From positions 1 to 59,399 of IMG/VR virus record IMGVR_UViG_3300013126_000036: a stretch of DNA of 59,399 nucleotides. One strand, written 5' to 3'. The notes beneath the pieces are model-generated. The model was not told the DNA's origin and did no database searches. It saw only the letters and a list, made by a program, of their open reading frames with translations. The position numbers and the translations under genes are program-made. This document shows positions 1-5,548 of this stretch, piece after piece (the stretch's first letter is position 1; the number at the start of each line of letters is the position of its first letter). The stretch comes from a virus.

Positions 1-72
1 CCCATCTTCTTGGAACCGCCCATCTTCTTGGAACCGCCCATCTTCTTGGAACCGCCCATCTTCTTGGAACCG
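1..72. repeat. Tandem 18-bp direct repeat, four perfect copies
   Basis: Unit CCCATCTTCTTGGAACCG on the plus strand, at 1-18, 19-36, 37-54 and 55-72, followed by a decayed partial copy at 73-81. It is in frame with the minus-strand gene and encodes MGGSKK. The array touches the window edge, so the true copy number is unknown. There are no spacers, so it is not a CRISPR array. Confidence 0.97.
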
Positions 73-98
73 CCCATCTTTTTCTTCATCATAGCCAT
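1..98 (-). CDS. Lysine-rich (MGGSKK)n repeat protein, C-terminus outside window
   Basis: Partial gene: it starts with ATG at 98 and is still open at base 1. The visible protein begins MAMMKKK and continues as four exact MGGSKK hexapeptides plus the start of a fifth. Each unit is encoded by an identical 18-bp DNA repeat, so the expansion is recent or maintained by recombination. The ATG overlaps the TAA of the upstream gene (TAATG), suggesting translational coupling with the small genes at 98-924. The protein is strongly basic and glycine-rich. A DNA- or RNA-binding tail, or a virion-associated basic peptide, would fit, but no family is recognised and the function is unknown. The missing C-terminus could carry a real domain. 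Confidence 0.7.
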   Translation of the reverse strand, partial: MAMMKKKMGGSKKMGGSKKMGGSKKMGGSKKM

Positions 99-361
99 TA
101 CAACACCTCCTTCTTTTTCTTAGCTTCGCTTGATTTACGATAGTGCCACATCATATGATCAGTCATTTGATCATCAACTTTTTCTACCTGTTCATCAACA
201 TGATCTATTTTATGATGTAAATCAAGAATATCATCCTTAACGTCTAGAAGCATTGTTGCAACGGCATTATGGTCATTTTTATTTTCTTTGCGCCCCTTTT
301 GAACCAGCGCTACCAATAAGCCACCAATAGCAGTAATGCAAGCTACAATAACCGCTTCCAT
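98..361 (-). CDS. Small single-pass membrane protein with coiled-coil tail
   Basis: Protein of 87 residues. I place the start at the ATG at 361, one base after the TGA of the upstream gene (363-365); the longer open frame to 505 lies inside that gene and is not credible. Residues 2-19 (EAVIVACITAIGGLLVAL) form one hydrophobic segment. It is followed by a charged helical stretch with heptad-like I/L/V spacing (DVKDDILDLHHKIDHVDEQV) and a lysine-rich end. One membrane segment with a cytoplasmic coiled coil resembles small phage holin or accessory membrane proteins. No endolysin is seen next to it, so a lysis role is only a possibility. The stop overlaps the next start (TAATG at 98). Confidence 0.75.
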   Translation of the reverse strand: MEAVIVACITAIGGLLVALVQKGRKENKNDHNAVATMLLDVKDDILDLHHKIDHVDEQVEKVDDQMTDHMMWHYRKSSEAKKKKEVL

Positions 362-362
362 C

Positions 363-674
363 TCAGGATCCCTTAACCCATTTCTTTGAAGGAGACTGTG
401 TTTTACTTGGACTCCACTTAACCTTATTGGCCCAATAAGCTGCAGACATTTTCCCCTTAGAAATATTCTTAGCGTGGCGTGAAGCAAATGCTTTTCTTTG
501 GCCAACTGTTTGATTAGTCCTTACGCCTTGTTGACCAAAACGAATAGTCTTAACCTGATCTCCCTGCTTCGCTACAACAATGTGAGACTTAGTGGGATGG
601 CCCGGTGTTCTTTTAGGTTTATTGAAACCTGATACACCAGCCCTTGCTAAACGAGGATCTTTTTTAGCTGCCAT
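363..674 (-). CDS. Conserved small basic phage protein, DUF6321-like
   Basis: Protein of 103 residues, rich in K/R/S/P. The core pattern KTIRFGQQGV, then RKAFASRHAKNISKGKMSA and AYWANKVKW resembles a short conserved protein found in many myoviruses, for example cyanophages, that I associate from memory with the DUF6321 label. Function is unknown. The basic, aromatic-poor composition suggests nucleic-acid or virion binding. The start ATG at 674 overlaps the TAA of the 35-residue gene upstream (TAATG), and the next gene starts one base after its TGA. It therefore belongs to a translationally coupled string of small basic proteins (1-924). Family name is moderate confidence; that it is a real gene is high confidence. 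Confidence 0.8.
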   Translation of the reverse strand: MAAKKDPRLARAGVSGFNKPKRTPGHPTKSHIVVAKQGDQVKTIRFGQQGVRTNQTVGQRKAFASRHAKNISKGKMSAAYWANKVKWSPSKTQSPSKKWVKGS

Positions 675-781
675 TACTTTTTCTTTCTACGTTTCTTATT
701 TTTTAAAATAGGGCCATTAGATTTTTGATTATTAGTACCCATTCTTGGTCCACTAATGTAGGTGAACTTTTTAATAGTCAT
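674..781 (-). CDS. 35-residue basic protein
   Basis: Very short gene found by following the coupled starts and stops: ATG at 781 overlaps the TAA of the upstream gene, and its own TAA (674-676) overlaps the next ATG. The sequence starts MTIKKFTYISGP and ends NKKRRKKK. The C-terminal cluster of basic residues resembles a nucleic-acid-binding tail. No family is recognised. Support is the perfect TAATG coupling on both sides and the shared basic character of its neighbours, rather than homology. Confidence 0.6.
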   Translation of the reverse strand: MTIKKFTYISGPRMGTNNQKSNGPILKNKKRRKKK

Positions 782-924
782 TACTTATTTTTGTTTTTAG
801 TCCAGTGACTGGAGTAATGACCACCAGTTTTCTTAGTGTCAATTACATTCATTACAGAATCTTTTAATAATTTATAATAATTTTTTTCGGAAGAAGTCTT
901 ACTTCCCCAACCTTTATCAGCCAT
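781..924 (-). CDS. 47-residue basic protein, first gene after the terminator
   Basis: Starts MADKGWGSKTSSEKNYYK and ends SSHWTKNKNK. The ATG at 924 is preceded by AAGGTGG about 4 bases upstream, a good ribosome-binding site. The TAA at 781-783 overlaps the next ATG. It is the first gene downstream of the hairpin terminator at 945-998, so a new transcript or read-through must feed it. I see no convincing -35/-10 pair between hairpin and gene. Basic, hydrophilic, no recognised family. Confidence 0.65.
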   Translation of the reverse strand: MADKGWGSKTSSEKNYYKLLKDSVMNVIDTKKTGGHYSSHWTKNKNK

Positions 925-944
925 GATACCACCTTATTGTAGGA

Positions 945-998
945 TAAAAAAAAGACTAGCTATATAGTAACATTTTTGCTACCATATAACTAGTCTTT
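945..998 (-). terminator. Intrinsic terminator after the 5214-1018 operon
   Basis: Inverted repeat with arms AAAGACTAG (951-959) and CTAGTCTTT (990-998), extended inward by TATATaGTA / TACcATATA. Read on the minus strand the stem is followed by eight T residues (the A run at 945-952). It lies about 20 bases past the stop of the AT-hook-like gene and ends the leftward operon that begins at the promoter near 5252. Confidence 0.85.
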
Positions 999-1017
999 AC
1001 AACTATATAAGTATTAT

Positions 1018-1329
1018 TTATGTAGTTTTCTTCTGTTTTGGCGCAGGTGAAGCTTTCTTGGCTGCAGGCTTTTTCGCTGCAGCGCTCTTTTGACCCTTTG
1101 GTCTGCCAGGCTTCTTAGCAATAGGGGTCTTATCTAAGCAGGTTTCAGTGTCAGATTCAACCTTATTGTTACCTATATGGTTGCTATCAAGCTTTGGCTT
1201 CTCAAACGTAATCACTGGCTCTGCAATTGAATTAGCAGATGTGGTTGGCTTAGTATGAAAAACAGGGGCTGGTGACTGCTTCTTTTTTGTAAATAATATT
1301 TTTCTTGCAAGCTTTTTAATTAGTTTCAT
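1018..1329 (-). CDS. AT-hook / histone H1-tail-like DNA-binding protein
   Basis: Protein of 103 residues. The C-terminal third contains KKPGRPKGQK, matching the AT-hook core (GRP flanked by basic residues), followed by alanine/lysine/proline runs (AAAKKPAAKKASPAP) like the tail of histone H1. The N-terminus is also basic (KLIKKLARKILFTKKK, amphipathic), and the middle is neutral and unstructured. AT-hooks bind the minor groove of AT-rich DNA, so a role in compacting or marking AT-rich phage or host DNA is inferred. A good ribosome-binding site (AGGAG) precedes ATG 1329. It is the last gene before the terminator at 945-998, in an operon with RNase H and dNMP kinase. Function unproven; low complexity makes homology weak evidence. 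Confidence 0.7.
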   Translation of the reverse strand: MKLIKKLARKILFTKKKQSPAPVFHTKPTTSANSIAEPVITFEKPKLDSNHIGNNKVESDTETCLDKTPIAKKPGRPKGQKSAAAKKPAAKKASPAPKQKKTT

Positions 1330-1340
1330 TTTTTCTCCTG

Positions 1341-1664
1341 TTACTTTGTACCTTGCTGTGATTCTTTAATGAGCATATAACGCTCACCAGTCTCTTTTGA
1401 AGCTAGAGAAAATCCATAGGCAACAGCTTCTTCAACTGCAGCCGTAAGAGCCTCTTTATCCTCAAAGGAAACACCATGCAAAGGTATAGTAACCCCTGCA
1501 TAGACATCAATATTTTCAAAGTTCCCAATATTGATTTTTCTATTTACCCCACATATTACTATGGGAGAGCTTGTTAAAGAAATTTCGTTACTCAAAAGAT
1601 TAACCACCTGATCTAGAGGGGAGTCAGTAGACTGCTCCATTGCTGTTTTAGTTATTTTAGGCAT
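1341..1664 (-). CDS. Conserved hypothetical phage protein (GNFENIDV motif)
   Basis: Protein of 107 residues. The central KINIGNFENIDVYAGVTIPL reads like a conserved beta-strand core I have seen in small phage proteins of unknown function, followed by a helix (DKEALTAAVEEAVAYGF). The ATG at 1664 overlaps the end of the dNMP kinase gene by 8 bases, so it is probably translationally coupled. A second in-frame ATG eight codons later is possible. Nothing indicates a catalytic role. Location between dNMP kinase and the AT-hook-like gene suggests DNA metabolism, but this is context only. Confidence 0.75.
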   Translation of the reverse strand: MPKITKTAMEQSTDSPLDQVVNLLSNEISLTSSPIVICGVNRKINIGNFENIDVYAGVTIPLHGVSFEDKEALTAAVEEAVAYGFSLASKETGERYMLIKESQQGTK

Positions 1665-2445
1665 ATACGTTTATGAATCCATTAATTATTTCTAAGGTTT
1701 TAGCAGACTGTTGCTCCATCGACATGTTATCTGTGTCAATTATAGCAGAAGCTAACTCTTTTACCAAGTCACATTCTTTTTCTGATTTATGAGATGCCTG
1801 AGCCTCTGTCATCAATAACCCGTCTCGCTTTATCATTCTTTGATTCCTAGTATCATCCGAGGCATCGAAGTAAATAATCAGTCCATTTGGCTGCTTCAGA
1901 ATCTTATTAGCCTCATTTTCAAAACGAACATCGGAAATTATTATTCCAACAGGAAGTTGGTTGTCTTCATATGATTCAGCGGATACTATCGATCTGTGCA
2001 TCCGAGATGCTTTATAAATAACCCATTTAGCGAAGCACTCGGGATCGTATAACCGACATAGGTCTCCAGCTTTTTGAAGAAAGCTTCTCGGCTTCAATGG
2101 CTCCTCTTCTATTGGCAAGGAATACATCTGCTCAACTAAGTCGGTAAAATGCTTGTAATCAGGTATATTACCTAGAGCATTACCACCAAATAGATCAAAT
2201 AAAACCTGGTGAATAGAAAATAGCTGGCGGTCTTTTTGACGAAGACCTAATGTTGTTCTTTTGATTGAAGCTATCTCATATAATGGCAGAGTAAAAAATA
2301 TGTGATCCCATATGATAGAGTTATTAACAGAATTAACAGAAGCTTTAGGAACTATGCTTTCTGCTACGGAAGTTTTACCACTAGCAGCTTTACCTGCTAG
2401 GCCAATAATTAATGGATATTCTTTGTAATATTTGTTTTCTAACAT
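1657..2445 (-). CDS. Deoxynucleoside monophosphate kinase
   Basis: P-loop kinase of 262 residues that would phosphorylate dNMPs to dNDPs, feeding the phage dNTP supply. The Walker A motif GKAASGKT is at residues 18-25. A later conserved block, IIISDVRFENEANKI followed by YFDASDDTRNQRMIKRDG, matches the DVRFxNEA signature and arginine-rich lid of phage dNMP kinases of the T4 gp1 type. The length fits the family. It works with ribonucleotide reductase, ThyX and dCMP deaminase encoded farther upstream in transcription. Ribosome-binding signal before ATG 2445 is weak. Neighbours are RNase H upstream and a small conserved gene overlapping its stop. Confidence 0.9.
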   Translation of the reverse strand: MLENKYYKEYPLIIGLAGKAASGKTSVAESIVPKASVNSVNNSIIWDHIFFTLPLYEIASIKRTTLGLRQKDRQLFSIHQVLFDLFGGNALGNIPDYKHFTDLVEQMYSLPIEEEPLKPRSFLQKAGDLCRLYDPECFAKWVIYKASRMHRSIVSAESYEDNQLPVGIIISDVRFENEANKILKQPNGLIIYFDASDDTRNQRMIKRDGLLMTEAQASHKSEKECDLVKELASAIIDTDNMSMEQQSAKTLEIINGFINVYA

Positions 2446-2465
2446 GATGGATTACATTATAGCAG

Positions 2466-2900
2466 TTATAATTTGGAAATGTGTTCTTTTCTTAACTCTA
2501 ATTCATTTAAAAATGCATTAGCTAAAGCGTCTGGCTCCCAAACAAAAGATCTTTTTACTTGCACGACTCTAAAATTAAATTCATCTTTAATTTCTTCTAT
2601 TGTCATTAGCAGCGGGATAAGAGTTGGATTTTTACATTTCCACTTTCCATTAACCTGATTAGCCACAACAGCTGAATCCGTGTAAATTATTGGGTCAGCT
2701 AAATCAGCCATAGAACAGATTAATAAACCAGCTATAACAGCCTCGTATTCAGCTTCGTTATTAGTTCTAGGACCAAGACCCCTAGCAAATTGGGCTATCT
2801 TTTTTCTATTCCGATAAACCACAGCTGAACACGCTGCCTCGCCAAACTTTTTTTGGCCCTGCCCCCGTGATGCACCATCACAAAAAACTTCTATATTCAT
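2466..2900 (-). CDS. rnhA: Ribonuclease H (RNase HI type)
   Basis: Protein of 144 residues with the RNase HI layout. The catalytic acidic residues are visible: D8 in FCDGASRG, E49 in NNEAEYEAVIAG, D75 in YTDSAVVANQ and D124 in the C-terminal WEPDALAN block. It cuts the RNA strand of RNA/DNA hybrids, most likely removing primers made by the phage primase (10636-11832). Length is close to a minimal RNase HI. It sits between a small gene and dNMP kinase in the promoter-5252 operon. Confidence 0.93.
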   Translation of the reverse strand: MNIEVFCDGASRGQGQKKFGEAACSAVVYRNRKKIAQFARGLGPRTNNEAEYEAVIAGLLICSMADLADPIIYTDSAVVANQVNGKWKCKNPTLIPLLMTIEEIKDEFNFRVVQVKRSFVWEPDALANAFLNELELRKEHISKL

Positions 2901-2912
2901 TTAACACCATTT

Positions 2913-3068
2913 TCATTTTGTTTTAAGCAAAGAATAGATATCTAGAAGCATGTCTTCTATTTCCTGCCTACTGTATAGCTCTCTTTCTTGAGAGGATATT
3001 TCAGACAAGAAATTTTCAATTTCTGATTTCAAATCAGCTATCTGCTCCCGAGTCAATTCTAATGTCAT
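2913..3068 (-). CDS. 51-residue helical acidic protein
   Basis: Small gene in what would otherwise be a gap. It starts MTLELTREQIADLKSEIE and ends SLLKTK; the whole chain looks alpha-helical with many E/L/I residues and reads like a short coiled coil. The ATG at 3068 lies inside the end of the upstream gene (35-base overlap) and the TGA is 12 bases before the RNase H start. No family recognised. Support is the open frame filling the gap and the protein-like composition; confidence is moderate because the overlap is long and no strong ribosome-binding site is present. Confidence 0.55.
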   Translation of the reverse strand: MTLELTREQIADLKSEIENFLSEISSQERELYSRQEIEDMLLDIYSLLKTK

Positions 3069-3258
3069 GTTTTATTCCATATTTTTTGGCGGTGTTAATA
3101 ATATTTTTTTCTTGAGATTCAGAAGATACCTGTATAGTCTTATTGAGCAAATATCTATCGCCCTCGTATTCAACTTGTATTGGAAAATTTAAGTCAGCTC
3201 TTTTACGGGAATAAAATTCTTTAGATGATCCAACACTTCTATAGTAACCTATAAACAT
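3034..3258 (-). CDS. Hypothetical 74-residue protein
   Basis: Basic, mixed alpha/beta small protein starting MFIGYYRSVGSSKEF. The segment IQVEYEGDRYLLNKTIQV looks like a beta hairpin. It lies 11 bases after the helical 172-residue gene and overlaps the next small gene by 35 bases. No recognised domain; genuine gene judged from packing in the operon. Confidence 0.65.
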   Translation of the reverse strand: MFIGYYRSVGSSKEFYSRKRADLNFPIQVEYEGDRYLLNKTIQVSSESQEKNIINTAKKYGIKHDIRIDSGADS

Positions 3259-3269
3259 ATATTATCCTT

Positions 3270-3788
3270 TTAGTATGTGTTAAAAAAGTCCGACTCCATA
3301 AAAGAGCCCTTATCTTCTCTAAATGAAGCGACCTGCATAGACTGTATTTTGTCCATAAGCTTTCTTGCAGACTCTGATGCAATTCTTGCTGCTGACTCCA
3401 TGGCTTCAGCTAAATTGACAATAGCCTCACAAGTTACCAAGGCGAAGTATTCATCCTCTGCAGCGTCCATCGCTGCCGCTTCTCTCTCTGCTTCATTCTT
3501 ACCTACACGATTAGACTTATAAACTTTCTTGTATTTTCCTTCTAGTATTTTATACTGAGCTCTAGCTATTCCGGCAAATCTAGCTGCTCTACCATAAACG
3601 TTAGACGTTCTAGCTACAAGAGAAGCTATTTTTTCTATACCTAAATCTACAACATCTGTTTCTGGAATTTCAATAAAATATTTATAGGAGTTATTATTAT
3701 CATTGTAGGCGTCGATGACCTCTTTTAGTTGAGGTCCAAGAAATTGTTGTAACATTTCCTGAAGCTTTTCAAGAGTTGAACTGTTCAT
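3270..3788 (-). CDS. Helical protein, possible UvsY-type recombination mediator
   Basis: Protein of 172 residues, almost entirely helical. The first ~60 residues are mixed. Then come long amphipathic helices: an A/R/K-rich helix containing RAARFAGIARAQYKILEGKY, a basic linker, and two A/E-rich helices (DAAEDEYFALVTCEAIVNLAEAMESAA). The order of a basic lysine/tyrosine helix (AQYKxLxxKY), a hinge, an acidic helix and a C-terminal 'RKLMDKIQSM' helix resembles UvsY-like mediators, which load recombinase onto ssDNA. This is pattern similarity only, and no UvsX/RecA gene is in the window. Its start overlaps the sigma factor stop as ATGA, with a GGAG ribosome-binding site. Confidence 0.6.
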   Translation of the reverse strand: MNSSTLEKLQEMLQQFLGPQLKEVIDAYNDNNNSYKYFIEIPETDVVDLGIEKIASLVARTSNVYGRAARFAGIARAQYKILEGKYKKVYKSNRVGKNEAEREAAAMDAAEDEYFALVTCEAIVNLAEAMESAARIASESARKLMDKIQSMQVASFREDKGSFMESDFFNTY

Positions 3789-4651
3789 TTATTCTCCATT
3801 TTTAATAGATAGTAAAGTTCTTCATATGAGAACTCGTCTTCTAGAAGTGTTTGTTTTATTTTTTCCCTAACCTTAGACAGATGTTCTCTCACTGTGTTAG
3901 GGTGCTCATTGACAATTTGGGAAATTTGACTTGATCTCTTATTGTCAACATACCTCCATTTTAGCAACTGTCTTTCCTGTATCGAAAGCTTATCGAATGG
4001 TCCTTCAACATTTTCTCCTAGAACCCAGAATTCGTCTATTCTATCAGTTGCCATTAGTCTTTCCATACTATATTCGATTGGATCTGCCTTAAAACCGACA
4101 ACGTAATCTTCGTCACTTTCATCATTTGTTGCTTCATCATCTAACAATGGGAATGTTTTTCTACCCAACTGATCAATTAAAAAGGTGTCTACATTTTTCT
4201 TTAAAAGATAAAAAAAGTAGCTGTATAAAAATCCACTAAATGGTATTGGCCCTTTTGCCGAATCTTTTCTTTCATACCTTCCAACGCACTGAAAGAATGT
4301 CATATACACTGTTTGACGAATATCCTCTTCGTCACCATATCTTTTTGTCATATAATGGATACCACGCATTGTTTCATTGACTATCTTTAAATTATAGCTG
4401 TTTACTTTATTCTTCATAAGTGCAAATCTTGCAGACGGTTCTTTAATAAAAAGAGAAACAAATCTTCTAATATCATAATCATTTAAATTGTATTTACCGT
4501 GATATAATAATGAAATATATTTAGTTAAAAAATTACTAAAAACTTTTAACAATTCTTCTTGAGATTTTTGAGAACCTTTTTTGCTATCAGCTATTAATTT
4601 TTGCATCTCTTCTTCAGCTAGAGAATAATATTGCTCCTTGTAACTTGTCAT
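3785..4651 (-). CDS. Phage RNA polymerase sigma factor (sigma-70 family)
   Basis: Protein of 288 residues. Around residues 105-160 a region 2-like block (DEEDIRQTVYMTFFQCVGRYE then FSGFLYSYFFYLLKKN) carries the aromatic/basic pattern used in core binding and promoter melting. Residues ~218-270 form a region 4-like helix-turn-helix (LSIQERQLLKWRYVDNK, then SSQISQIVNEHPNTVREHL). An acidic linker (DDEATNDESDEDY) separates them. It would redirect host RNA polymerase to middle or late phage promoters. It overlaps the nuclease gene upstream by ATGA and lies two genes from the strong promoter at 5252, consistent with early expression. Which promoters it recognises is not evident from the sequence. 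Confidence 0.85.
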   Translation of the reverse strand: MTSYKEQYYSLAEEEMQKLIADSKKGSQKSQEELLKVFSNFLTKYISLLYHGKYNLNDYDIRRFVSLFIKEPSARFALMKNKVNSYNLKIVNETMRGIHYMTKRYGDEEDIRQTVYMTFFQCVGRYERKDSAKGPIPFSGFLYSYFFYLLKKNVDTFLIDQLGRKTFPLLDDEATNDESDEDYVVGFKADPIEYSMERLMATDRIDEFWVLGENVEGPFDKLSIQERQLLKWRYVDNKRSSQISQIVNEHPNTVREHLSKVREKIKQTLLEDEFSYEELYYLLKMENK

Positions 4652-5214
4652 TTTTTTCCTTCCCAGTGAACTATATACTCACTGTAATAATCTCTAAAGT
4701 GTTCATAAAAGATAATATTAGGAACTTCTAATTCTTTCATGAAGTTCTTTGCGTCATTCGAATATTTACTTATTACGCAAGTGAGATTTTCAAATTCATC
4801 TGGATAATATCTTTTAAACCTTTTTAATTTAATTTTACTCTTATCATCTAAATAGCCTTTTATCTCTATCCAATCATTATTTCTATTTAAGAGAAAGTCT
4901 GGTGTATACCCCCTGGTTCCCCTTTTGATTGGAAAGGAAAACACAGTGGGTTCAAATTGAAAATTAATTTTATAGATCTTTAATACTCTAACAAAATTTG
5001 CTTCCCAACTAGAACGAACATTCATATCTATATCTTTTCTGTAACCAGTCTTGGTATACTGATACGCATTTCCCTTTTTCCTGGAAATAACTGCATCGTT
5101 CTCAATGATTTCAGAGTCGACAGATTTGTTCCTGATATTTTTTAAATTGGGATGTTTTTTAAACGAAGATTTTTCCAAAAAAAACTCTTCTGGGTTGACA
5201 ATCTGTGTGTCCAT
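4648..5214 (-). CDS. PD-(D/E)XK endonuclease (T7 endonuclease I / resolvase-like)
   Basis: 188 residues from the ATG at 5214, chosen because AAAGGA lies 6 bases upstream; a TTG seven codons earlier would remove the ribosome-binding site. A conserved nuclease core is visible: RSSWEANFVRVL (helix with catalytic E), FEPTVFSFPIKRGTRGYTPDFLL (metal-binding D), NDWIEIKGYLDDKSKIK (E-x-K pair). This arrangement is typical of phage nucleases annotated as endonuclease I-like or as junction-resolving and trimming enzymes. Likely role: processing branched replication intermediates or host DNA. It is the first gene of the leftward operon and is expressed from the near-consensus promoter at 5252-5280, so probably early. 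Confidence 0.8.
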   Translation of the reverse strand: MDTQIVNPEEFFLEKSSFKKHPNLKNIRNKSVDSEIIENDAVISRKKGNAYQYTKTGYRKDIDMNVRSSWEANFVRVLKIYKINFQFEPTVFSFPIKRGTRGYTPDFLLNRNNDWIEIKGYLDDKSKIKLKRFKRYYPDEFENLTCVISKYSNDAKNFMKELEVPNIIFYEHFRDYYSEYIVHWEGKK

Positions 5215-5251
5215 TGTGTATCCTTTACGTATCAAGATAGTTCGTAGATAA

Positions 5252-5280
5252 ATTATACACTATCCTGATAAAAAAATCAA
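5252..5280 (-). promoter_or_regulatory. Sigma-70-type promoter, leftward operon
   Basis: Read on the minus strand: TTGATT (5275-5280), a 17-base spacer, then perfect TATAAT (5252-5257). Transcription would start near 5245, giving a leader of about 30 bases with the AAAGGA ribosome-binding site before ATG 5214. Host-type consensus and optimal spacing suggest an early promoter read by unmodified host polymerase. Confidence 0.85.
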
Positions 5281-5286
5281 AATAGG

Positions 5287-5315
5287 TTGGAAATCCAAAA
5301 GAAAGAGAGTATACT
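5287..5315 (+). promoter_or_regulatory. Sigma-70-type promoter, rightward leaderless gene
   Basis: TTGGAA (5287-5292), 17-base spacer, TATACT (5310-5315). The expected start point, about 7 bases after the -10, falls on or next to the A of ATG 5323. The two -35 boxes of this and the leftward promoter are only 6 bases apart, back to back. Confidence 0.8.
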
Positions 5316-5322
5316 GTTCACC

Positions 5323-5499
5323 ATGAACACACTAAAAACAATCATCAACAGCATCAATCAGACAATCAACGAGGAAATCATTGACGACATGACCAAGGTT
5401 CTTGGTGTCGACCATCAGTCGGCTGTCAAAATGGTAACTGAGTTTGAGGATTTCGACCTTTGGCTCTCTGCTGAGGAAAATCCCGTAACCGATTTCTGA
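5323..5499 (+). CDS. 58-residue acidic protein, only plus-strand gene, probably leaderless
   Basis: The protein starts MNTLKTIINSINQTINEE and ends LSAEENPVTDF. It is strongly acidic, helical, and has no signal peptide or membrane segment. ATG 5323 is chosen because promoter boxes at 5287-5315 place the transcription start at this codon and no Shine-Dalgarno sequence precedes it; an in-frame TTG at 5287 is itself the -35 box. Codon choice is richer in C-ending codons than in the AT-rich neighbours (AAC, ATC, GAC, TTC), suggesting host-like optimisation and high expression. A terminator follows 17 bases after the stop. No family recognised. Small acidic early phage proteins often inhibit host enzymes or mimic DNA; that is a hypothesis only. 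Confidence 0.8.
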   Translation: MNTLKTIINSINQTINEEIIDDMTKVLGVDHQSAVKMVTEFEDFDLWLSAEENPVTDF

Positions 5500-5515
5500 T
5501 AGTTGCTTTTCCAAC

Positions 5516-5547
5516 AAAAAGGGCCGGGGGAAACCCCGGTCTTTTTT
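5516..5547. terminator. Bidirectional intrinsic terminator
   Basis: AAAAA, stem GGGCCGGGG / CCCCGGTCT with a short GAAA-type loop, then TTTTTT. It ends the plus-strand gene (stop at 5499) and, read from the other side, the minus-strand replication operon whose last stop is at 5549-5551. A-tract and T-tract on opposite sides make it work in both directions. Confidence 0.93.
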
Positions 5548-5548
5548 G

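Noticed and set aside
1-81. CRISPR-like direct repeats
   Set aside because: The 18-bp units are contiguous with no spacers and encode a hexapeptide repeat in frame.
362-505. Longer N-terminus for the small membrane protein (135 residues in total)
   Set aside because: The extra 48 codons lie wholly inside the DUF6321-like gene; ATG 361 follows that gene's stop by one base and starts the hydrophobic segment.
5287-5322. TTG start giving a 70-residue version of the plus-strand protein
   Set aside because: The TTG is the -35 box and the -10 box would be inside the coding sequence; ATG 5323 fits the predicted transcript start.
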